Below the pieces are notes generated by a model that worked only from the letters and a program-made list of their open reading frames with translations, made no database searches and had not been told where the DNA came from. The position numbers and the translations under genes are program-made. Of a stretch of 64,000 bases of DNA, positions 49,789-64,000 are shown piece after piece. How positions within the stretch are numbered: the first letter of the stretch is position 1; each line of letters starts with the position of its first letter. This DNA comes from Brachypterus glaber (lineage: Eukaryota > Arthropoda > Insecta > Coleoptera > Kateretidae): NCBI GenBank assembly GCA_958510825.1, contig OY294048.1, positions 20,167,589-20,231,588 on the forward strand, given 5' to 3'.

Positions 49789-50702
49789 CACGATTGATAT
49801 GCCACTCGATATGGTTTGCTTCAAAAATATCGAAACTTTAATAGGAGCTTTTAAGACCAAAAGCTCTCAACTTTTCATTATCTTTGAAACAGGACAAAAC
49901 AATTGATACCCCACACGGGTAACTTCGGAGTTTTTGGCCTGTAACTTTCACAAAAAGCTTGGATACTCGAAAGCTCGGGCAGCTTTGTGTTCTGCTCAGT
50001 AAGACGCTTCGAAAAACAGCTTTTGAGCTTTTTTGAGCTTTAAAGCTCTTTTGACCAGCTTAACAAAAAGCTTTTAGAGCTTTTAGGTTTTGAAGAAAAA
50101 TTATAGATACGCCTATGATATCTACACTTGAGTGTCTATGACTGGTGACAATTTTATCTTAAAATTCAAAATAGTGAACCAGTAGAGCAATCCTGGACAT
50201 AAATGTTCAATTCGCTACAAACGAACGCCGATTCGGTGGCTCAACGGTAGAGAGCCCGCCTTCGGTGCCGAAGGTCCGGGTTTCGAAACCCGGCGGGATC
50301 GCTTACTTTTTGTTTAATTAAATTATAAAATTTAATAAAGTACTTAGCAGCGCCTTCGCCATACTTATACGAAACAGTCCGAAAATAAAATCAAAAAAGT
50401 CCAAAAGTAAAGCAAATTTTTCTAAGTACGAAAGTAAAGTAAATTAAATTATTCTAAGTCCAAAAATAAAATTAATGTTAAAATATTTCTAAGTCCCAAA
50501 GTAAAGCAAAAAGTCCAAAAATACAGTAAAAATTTTCCGAAAAATCACTAAGTTCGAACACACTCGAATGGGGCACCACGGGGGCCCCAAACAACTTGAT
50601 TTGCGAAACACTAGCACTAAGCACAAAACCGACTAAACTGAGAACATAACCTCAAAACTCTTCACTCTCGACAGCACGTCCACTCACCACGGCTAACGAA
50701 AA
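49789..50702 (-). other. 5' UTR of element 2 with internal repeats
   Basis: About 914 bp between the GTCT array and ORF1. Two zones stand out. At 49855-50100 many copies of AGCTTTT/AAAAGCT occur. At about 50379-50560 (plus strand) there are irregular repeats of AAGTCCAAAAATAAA / AAAGTAAAGCAAA. A tRNA-like sequence lies on the antisense strand at 50226-50302. R1-clade 5' UTRs usually hold the internal promoter, but no specific promoter motif could be defended. Confidence 0.55.
50226..50302 (+). other. tRNA-like sequence inside the 5' UTR, antisense to the element
   Basis: It has an A-box TGGCTCAACGG (50237) and a B-box-like GGGTTTCGAAACCC. A D-arm GGCTC...GAGCC, a T-arm CCGGG/CCCGG and an acceptor stem GCGATTC-like/GGATCGC can be drawn, but there are single extra bases in the acceptor, anticodon loop and T loop (8-nt loop). 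It resembles a decayed tRNA or a SINE head rather than a working tRNA gene. Whether it is part of this element family or a later SINE insertion cannot be decided from one copy. Confidence 0.5.
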
Positions 50703-57245
<6,543 letters not shown>

Positions 57246-57330
57246 TTTTTTTAACATGGTCTCAAAAGTCTTAAAAACTTAAAAACGTCGAAAAATGTGA
57301 AAAAATCGGAAAAAAATTTTTGAAAAAAAA
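57246..57330. repeat. right flank of the composite (other arm of the invaded repeat)
   Basis: TTAACATGGTCTCAAAAGTC, TTAAAAACTTAAAAACGTCG and AAAAATGTGAAAAAATCG match 36918 down to about 36845 read in reverse (GCATGGTTTTAAAAGTCTTA, AAAAGTTTAGAAACGTAGAG). The 18.7 kb from 38513 to 57245 is therefore extra DNA within one copy of this repeat. Confidence 0.72.
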
Positions 57331-58229
57331 AATGTGTATTTCAATACTTTTAATTTTAGAATTCTAAATTATAAAAGTAATTATAATATTTCATAAAACT
57401 GTTCATATTATCCATTTAAAATTTTTAGTTTAAGTTTAATATAAAAATAAAATTTACCTATTGTTCACATTTCCAATATTGGCTTGACTCGATATGAAAA
57501 CATAAATAAAAGATTTCAGAACAATAAATCATACCGGTAAATGAATTCTAACGTAATATAAAGATTTTTGAACAAAAATATAGACCAGATATGTACTTAA
57601 GCTAAAAAGGGCCTTTGTATGACTGTATGAAGTTATTCAAATGTACATTTAATATTCCATCATTCTTTTTTTTTATCATCTGCAATAACACTCATTGGTA
57701 GAGTGCAGTTTCGGGCTATTGATCCTTTTTAGTATCAAAAGTCAACTCTAATCGCTGATTGAGAAAAAAATTAAGACCTTATTCACTTCAGATTGATGGA
57801 ATAATTAATTAATATTTTTATAATTTTAATTAGAAAAAAAATCCTGCCCTTATTAAAGGGGTTATATACCTTGCGGCTCGGGAAAATTAAGTTTTTTTTC
57901 AGGTATGTAATCACAACTTTATTCAAACTACCTACAAAATATCAAATAGTGCATGTTTTGATGTGTTTGTGAAAAAATTTTTATTGGAAAATTCGAAAAA
58001 TTGTGGAAACCATGCGACGAAACGCCTTTTTTGCGGTGATCTCGATTTATCGTAAACCAATTTAACCAATAATCTGAAATTTTTAGGTGTTGTTCTTAAT
58101 TACAAGTTAAAACGAAAATTTTTACTTTTTCCGGCCGGGAGTCCAAAAAAGAAGTAGTTTCGGCTCAAGGACAATAATGTCCTTTAATAGTAACAGACTA
58201 TTTATACGTCCGATGCGTAGACGAAATTA
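57331..58229. other. AT-rich intergenic, no gene seen
   Basis: No gene or structured repeat was supported. Confidence 0.5.
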
Positions 58230-58966
58230 CAATTCTGATAAAAAATATACCTTAAAATCTTTAAAAACCCCAAAAATCAGCCAATAAGGATACAGGACGA
58301 AGTATGCGTCGCAACGTATAACGCCGCGTTTACACATGAGCAGCAGTGTGGCGGCTGCAATCCCCACTCCAGACTATAAACTGTTGCCGCAACACTGCCA
58401 GTAAATTTGGCTGCATGTAGCCAATGCAGTGTAAGCAGTGATTCTGCAACAGTTGTTTTTTATAGGTTACGTTTGATTTAAAAATCAAAATTTGACATTT
58501 TATTGAATAAATAAACAATTATTATATAGTTGCTTTTTCAATTCGATGGTGATTTTCTCAAAAATTCGCCCTCATCAGTCATGTTGCTAAGAAAAATAAA
58601 AGTTGAGCAAAACAAATACCACTGTTTATAAATAAACTATAAAAGAATAACAATTGTTATAAATATACTATATAATTAGGTATATCGAATTATATCAATA
58701 TTAACTTACCTAATATAAACAATTTTAAAAACTAACCGAAAAAAGGCGCAACAGCACTACAGAGGTTTAATCCAATTTAACTTCAGCCGCTTGAAACAAG
58801 CACCTGAGGGGAAGTGGTAGTAGTAGGACTTGGATACTGATTTATAATTGGTTAAAAAACTGTTGCCGCAACACTGCTCCTCAAGTGTGAACGCGGAGTA
58901 AGAAACTAAGTATTGGCTGATTTTTGGGGTTTTAAAGCTTGTAAGATATACTTTTCGTCAGAATTG
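58230..58966. repeat. foldback element (CAGCAGTGT / GCCGCAACACTGC words)
   Basis: Outer arms CCCCAAAAATCAGCCAATAA and TATTGGCTGATTTTTGGGGT are inverted, and so are the inner GCCGCGTTTACACATGAGCA and TCAAGTGTGAACGCGG. The word CTGTTGCCGCAACACTGC occurs twice (58380, 58860). It is GC-richer than its surroundings, non-coding, and no target duplication was identified. Confidence 0.6.
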
Positions 58967-59505
58967 TATTCTTTCCATTTAGGTGGGGAGGGTACGCCTA
59001 TAAAAAAAAATAAAAAAATAGCCTATTTGTCCTACTTTAGGGGGAGTTTGGCACCATTCGTACACGAGGCACATTCGTACATCTTTATTATGGGCAATTG
59101 CATCCGCACATAGCTTTTTTTTTGCCAGATCTGCCAGTGAGTGGCAGGAGTACTTAGCCACCATCGAAAAGTAGTACAGTAAAAAACTGTAAAAATAGAA
59201 TTAAAAATATTTAAAATATTTTACAACGAAATACTATACAAAGGTACCAAACTTTCCCTGCTGTCCCTTTGAAAGGACCTTTTTTGGTGTGAGTAAGTAA
59301 ATATAGCCCAGTCACTTTAATATTCAACATGATAAAAATATCTGAAAACTTTTATTGTACCACTACGCAAAAATAAAAATAAAATTTTGCCTGTCAGGTT
59401 TATACATAATTCAAAGAACAGATGATCATCTCATTCACAAAAAGTGGAAATTGCATTTTCCATGGAAAAATTCTACAGCAAATTTCCAGTAAACGCATTG
59501 TCAAC
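58967..59505. other. AT-rich intergenic, no gene seen
   Basis: Short overlapping frames at 58913-59164 show no recognisable features. Nothing else was supported. Confidence 0.5.
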
Positions 59506-59780
59506 AACCACTCTAATCACTTCAAGTGGTTCACTTGTTCTTTAATATCAAAGATTTGAAGCAGCACTATTTTCGGTTAACCCGGAATAAAAACAAGCCC
59601 TGAACATATATAACGCTTCGCATTGCATAGTAGACTCTTCGTTTTTGTTTTAAATCCTTTAGTGAATAATCAGAAAAGTCGTATTTTTTCAGGACTCGCT
59701 GATGTCTTCAGCTGAAGATTTCCTCCAGTTACCACAGTGGGTTTATCGCCCGGTAGCACTACTACTCAGGTTGAGTTCAT

Positions 59781-60330
59781 GGCAGACTAACATCTCTACT
59801 CTAAATTTCTCTACTCCCTAACATCCGTACTCCATAACATCCCTACTCCACAACAACTCTACTCCGTAACATCTCTACTCCATAACATCTCTACTCCGTA
59901 ACAACTCTACTCCACACTATATTCACTTTATTAGCCGCTTAATAATAAATGAGCAGTTCAAAGAACAAAGAATCTTCTTCTTCTAGATTATTTTATTTTT
60001 TTCCTAGAAAACGTTTATCTTTAAATGTAAATCTAGAACAATCATTAATTAATTATTCTAAAAGCAACAATGACCGCGTACTCTTAACATGCACTAATAT
60101 GTAAGTAATTAATAAACTGAATTCATTTTTGACAGTGACTTAGCATGACAAATATTTTTTGAGTTAAGACAAGTGGCTAATCGAGTGTCTATAGTGTGGA
60201 GTAGAGTTGTTACGGAGTAGAAATGTTATGGAGTAGAGATGTTGCGGAGTAGAGTTGTTGTGGAGTAGGGATGTTATGGAGTAGGGATGTTAGGGAGTAG
60301 AGAAATTTAGAGTAGAGATGTTAGTCTGCC
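59781..60330. mobile_element. foldback element with CTCTACTCC subrepeats, copy 2 (intact, 8-bp duplication)
   Basis: Perfect terminal inverted repeats GGCAGACTAACATCTCTACT ... AGTAGAGATGTTAGTCTGCC extend for more than 40 bp. They are followed by tandem CTCTACTCCATAACAT-like words in the left arm and the inverse in the right. It is flanked by an 8-bp direct repeat GAGTTCAT (59773-59780 and 60331-60338). The undisrupted site is present in duplication copy 2 at 61219-61240. An 8-bp duplication fits hAT or a similar superfamily. It is 550 bp and non-coding. Confidence 0.85.
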
Positions 60331-60640
60331 GAGTTCATTTCTAGCGAATAGTTTTGACAGCTGATTTTTCGTCAAAAAATGAGAATTAAAGTTTCTTTGA
60401 ACTTTTGTGCTAAACAAACATCCACTGCATTAAACTTTAGTTTAAATAAATGTTTAAAGAAAACTTTTGATCTTAAACGCTGAAGATGGCATTTTACAGA
60501 AAAGTAATTAGTAAATTAGTAATTAGCTGGTCCTGTTCTCAAGACAATGGTAATAGTTTTTCAAGAGAGTCCTACATCATTAGCAATAGTATTTTGTAAA
60601 TAAAACACCCACACAATTTTTTTTTTCATATTTTAGAGAC

Positions 60641-61040
60641 TAGACCAAAACATTTTTATATTTTTAAAACCATCTAAATTTAAAGTATTCCGCACCCTTT
60701 TTTAAGTGTAGAAAAAAATTGTGATCTGATGGAGCAATTCTGAGGTTAGATTCGGTTTCAGCGACCCCGAAAGTTTAAAAATGCTTTGGTCTAGTCTCTG
60801 GCACATAAAATTTCATGTGCCAGACGAGACCAATGCTTTTTATATTTTTGGGGTGGCTGAAACCGAATCTGATCTCAGAATTGCTCTATCAGGTCACATT
60901 TTTTTTCTACACTTAAAAACATCTTTAAGGAATGTTCACACCCTTTTTTTAAGTGTATAAAAAATTGTGACCTGATGGAGCAATTCTGAGGTCAGATTTG
61001 GTTTCAGCTACCCCAAAAATATAAAAGAGCATTGGTCTAG
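60641..61040. repeat. alternating inverted repeat array 1
   Basis: Units of about 130-150 bp read as GACTAGACCAA-(T/A)GC..TTTTATATTTTTGGGGT-CGCTGAAACCGAATCTGACC-TCAGAATTGC-TCAGGTCACAATTTTTTTCT-ACACTTAAAAA and appear in alternating orientation, making successive palindromes. It is non-coding. Confidence 0.75.
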
Positions 61041-61338
61041 TCTGTCACTTCAAGTGGTTCACTGGTTCTTTAATATCAAAGATTTGAAGCAGCACTATTT
61101 TCGGTTAACCCGGAATAAAAACAAGCCCTGAACATATATAATGCTTCGCATTGCATAGTAGACTCTTCGTTTTTGTTTTAAATCCTTTAGTGAATAATCA
61201 GAAAAGTTGTCTTTCAGGCTGAGTTCATTTTTAGCGAGCTTTTAAAAAGATATTTAAAACAAATAGGTTTGACAGCTGATTTTTCGTCAAAAAATAAGAA
61301 TTAAAGTTTCTTTGAACTTTTGTGCTAAACAAACATCC

Positions 61339-62777
61339 CACTATGGAACGAAGGGGGCCATACGTTGGACATCGTATCTTTCTTGAAACGGTAGTCGAGA
61401 TTTTGATAAAATTTGGTATGTAGCTATTTTTAGGTACCAGAAAGCCTTTTAGCCAAGTTTCATTTTTGGCAAAAATCTGGACATCTGGAAAATATGGAAA
61501 TCTTAGAAAAAATTAAATTTATTTTTTTTATATGATTTAGCGTATAAGAAAGATATTTATCTAAGTAATATGGATAAGTTCTAAAAAATAAAAAATATGG
61601 ATAAGTTCTGGAAAATGTGATAATAAAACAAACTAAATGAAGTAAATAATTTTTATATAGGTACTTTTATCAAAATCCTCATTGCAATGAGACCTACTTG
61701 TAAAAATAAAGTAAAGGAATTATTCATGGAAGGGAATTACTGGTTTTTGATAAAAGTACGTAAATAAAAATTATTTACTTTGTTTTATTATCAATAGTTT
61801 TTTAAAAAGATTTTTTTTTACTTTTTTTAGAACATTTCTAGAAATTTTCCAGAAACTGTCTAGAATTTTTCCAGAATTTTTCAACTCAATAGTTAGCTAA
61901 ATGTTTTAATTTTACTTGAAAAAGCCAAATTGTTTACTTAAAATTATAATTTTACAAGTTATACACATTTTCCAGAATTCTTCCAAATTTCAGATTAAAT
62001 ACTTACGCAAAAATCTTTCTTGTACACTAAATGGTAAATATTAAAAAGCAATTAAATTTAATTTTTTTAAAGATTTCCAGATTTCCAATTTTTTTCCAAA
62101 AACAAAAAATATATATTTTTTATTTATTTAAATTTTTGTTATCTGGGCCTTTTTTGGCATTTTTGCGAAATTTAAAACTACCATACTATTCTAACGCTTA
62201 AGCTAAGCTAAACTAACGTAATTACCAGATAATATTACCCACCGCAAAGAAATTCTGTAAAAGTTTATGTGAAAAGTTATTTTTTTTATTGTTGTTTAAA
62301 ACAAAAATTTAAATTAAAGAGGTTCTGGGGTTTTCTGGGGTCTGATTTTGCATAGGTTTCTTCCTTAGTTAGTCCACTATAATGTAGTTATAAAAAATAT
62401 ACGGGACTTTGCGGGACTTTAACGAAAAAACAAGAAATGTCGGAAAATTAAAAAAAAAAAATGATAATTCAAAAAATAGGGGATATACAAAATATTTTAT
62501 TTTTTTATATACTCTTTTAAATTGTTATTATTGGGCAATTAATAGAAAAAGATTATATTGTAAGATAACAAAAAAAAAGACTACAAATTTTCGTAGCATA
62601 ATTAAGACATCTAATATAAGCGTTAATTTATCTAGGTAACCTTAGTTATAGATGGAAATTTTGCCTGTACTCAATGTATAAGATAATTAACTATAAGAAA
62701 AATGCATTTAAACCCTTATTTTTCATTTTTTGTTTTTTACCCGATGTCCAGCCTATGACCCGGTTAGTTCCATAGTG
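61339..62777. mobile_element. Transib-like non-autonomous DNA transposon, copy B
   Basis: Ends CACTATGGAACGAAGGGGGC and GTTCCATAGTG, with the 5-bp direct repeat CATCC at 61334-61338 and 62778-62782. The empty site is readable in duplication copy 1 (AAACAAACATCCACTGCATT near 60413). Compared with copy A the orientation is reversed (its right end has TTTTTTACCCGATGTCCAGC) and it is about 150 bp shorter, partly through loss of the 5' half of the small ORF. No transposase. Confidence 0.78.
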
Positions 62778-62984
62778 CATCCACTGAATTAAACTTTAGT
62801 TTAAATAAATATTTAAAGAAAACTTTTGATCTTGAACGCTGAAGATGGCATTTTACAGAAAAGTAATTAGTAAAATTCTAGCTGGTCCGGTTCTCAAGAC
62901 AATGGTAATAGTTTTTTAGGAGAGTCCTGCATCATTAGCAATAGTATTTTATAAATAACACAGCCACGCAATTTTTTTCATATT

Positions 62985-63470
62985 TCAGAGACTAGACCAA
63001 AACATTTTCATATTTTTGAGGTCGGTGAAACCGAATCTGACCTCAGAATTGCCCCATCAGGTCACAATTTTTTTCTACCCATAAAAACATCTAAATTTAA
63101 GGAATTCCGCATCCTTTTTTAAGTGTAGAAAAAAAATGTGACCTGATGGAGCAATTTTGAGGTTAGATTCAGTTCCAGCGACCCCGAAAATATAAAAATG
63201 CATTGATCTAGTCCGTGACACATAATCTTTCATGTGCCAGAGACTAGACCAATGCATTTTTATATTTTTGGGGTCGCTGAAACCGAATCTGACCTTTATC
63301 AGGTCACAATTTCTTTCTACACTTAAAAAAATCTGAATTTAAGGAACTTTCGCACCACTTTTTTAAGTGTATAAAAAAATTGTGACCTGATGGGGCAAGT
63401 CTGAGGTCAGATTCGGTTTCAGTAACCCTGAAAATATAAAAATGCGTTGGCGTAGTCTCTGGAATATGAT
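62985..63470. repeat. alternating inverted repeat array 2
   Basis: The same unit as 60641-61040, again with orientation flipping from unit to unit (GACTAGACCAA ... then TTGATCTAGTC or TTGGCGTAGTC). Open frames on the minus strand across it are by-products. It belongs to duplication copy 2. Confidence 0.75.
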
Positions 63471-63480
63471 TTTTTTTTGT

Positions 63481-64000
63481 GTGGCTATGTAATTGCACAG
63501 ATTCTAAATCTGTTAAAAAAAATCATTACCTATTTCATTACATTTTGAAAAAACATTAGAAACTATAATTTTTAAGTACATGTATACTATGTATATTATT
63601 TTTATTAAGGTGTAAAACCATCTTTAAGATTTTTCAAGATCAACCAACAATTCTATTTGACAATCTTTTAAACAGTAACTAAAGAAAACTTCAATGGACC
63701 TATGTGAATTTCTACCTAATGGAACTAGGGCTCTTTTAAAGGGTATTTTTAGAAATTTTCTTTAGTTCATAACTCAGATAAAAAGTAGACAAAGAAAATT
63801 AAAAAAAAAAGATCTTTAGTTTTCCTCGAGTAAAGTATCATATAGGATTCTATATGTATAGATAAACCAACAAGGCACTAAGCAGAAGTAATTTAAAATA
63901 AATTATTAAATTAAATGAATTACATTACATTTTCCGTGATTATTATAGACCAAAAATTACACTGCACTCAAAAATTTGCCGACATCATTTTAGTTGCTTC
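63481..64000. other. AT-rich intergenic, no gene seen
   Basis: No gene or structured repeat was supported up to the window end. Confidence 0.5.

Larger units (their letters stand above)
59506..61045 (+). repeat. tandem segmental duplication, copy 1
   Basis: Ordered blocks: CACTTCAAGTGGTTCACTTG... (59518-59690), GAGTTCATTTCTAGCG, TTTGACAGCTGATTTTTCGT, AACGCTGAAGATGGCATTTT (60476), then alternating palindromic repeats. All recur in order from 61046. This copy holds the CTCTACTCC foldback element at 59781-60330. Confidence 0.78.
61046..63480 (+). repeat. tandem segmental duplication, copy 2
   Basis: It repeats the blocks of copy 1 with high similarity (CACTTCAAGTGGTTCACTGG, GCTGAGTTCATTTTTAGCG, TTTGACAGCTGATTTTTCGT, AACGCTGAAGATGGCATTTT at about 62838). 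It lacks the foldback element but is interrupted by a Transib-like element at 61339-62777. The two copies serve as reciprocal empty sites. Confidence 0.78.

Noticed and set aside
50226..50302. Functional tRNA gene (Gly-like)
   Set aside because: Extra bases in the acceptor, anticodon loop and T loop; no clear anticodon.

Overview
The window looks like repeat-dense, AT-rich intergenic DNA from an arthropod nuclear genome, most likely an insect. It carries insect-type non-LTR retrotransposons of the R1 and I clades, a Tc1/mariner-like element with a small spliceosomal-type intron, tRNA-derived SINEs and many foldback/MITE elements. No convincing single-copy host gene was found. All recognisable protein coding belongs to mobile elements. 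The species cannot be named from the sequence alone.

Left part (1-9.7 kb): two inverted copies of one tRNA-derived SINE (405-690 minus, 5566-5835 plus), several hairpin MITEs (one with a clean 8-bp target duplication), decayed LINE fragments (5.8-6.9 kb) and a hammerhead-ribozyme-like motif at 7.1 kb. At 9.7-17.1 kb a tandemly duplicated host repeat was hit twice. A non-autonomous Transib-like element (CACTATGG ends, 5-bp duplication ACCCG, 9998-11584) and a 5.4-kb I-clade LINE (11659-17021, 14-bp duplication) both sit in the second copy. The LINE has ORF1 with zinc knuckles and an EN-RT-RNase H ORF2 broken by one frameshift.

Middle (17-38 kb): a foldback element built of 'CTCTACTCC' subrepeats with a MITE nested inside, a foldback carrying inverted ACAG tracts (22.5-23.4 kb), a mariner-like element whose left end is an inverted copy of its own right end (24081-26270), a second SINE family (32.2-32.5 kb), a Harbinger-like non-autonomous element (32778-34080), AT-rich minisatellites and a second hammerhead-like motif (31.75 kb).

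The most striking part is 38.5-57.2 kb. Two R1-clade non-LTR retrotransposons, both on the minus strand, sit head-to-tail inside a tetranucleotide microsatellite, (CAGA)n on the plus strand. Element 1 (38543-41097) is 5'-truncated. Element 2 (45091-50702) is nearly complete: ORF1 with three zinc knuckles, overlapping ORF2 with EN and RT, and one frameshift. On the 5' side of each element lies a huge, essentially perfect array: about 998 units (41098-45090) and about 1,635 units (50703-57245). The 3' side of element 1 has only about 7 units. A paralogous copy of the host repeat at 36.84-37.0 kb carries just a few units and no retroelement, so it serves as an in-window empty site. This resembles the ACAY-microsatellite-specific Waldo group, here with a GTCT-type target and extreme array expansion.

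Right part (57.2-64 kb): the other flank of the invaded repeat, a foldback element, and a tandem duplication of 1 kb or more (59.5-63.5 kb). One copy of that duplication was hit by a hAT-type foldback MITE (8-bp duplication) and the other by a second Transib-like element (5-bp duplication). Both copies end in alternating palindromic repeats. The very long reading frames across the CAGA arrays are a by-product of a stop-free tetranucleotide repeat and are not genes.
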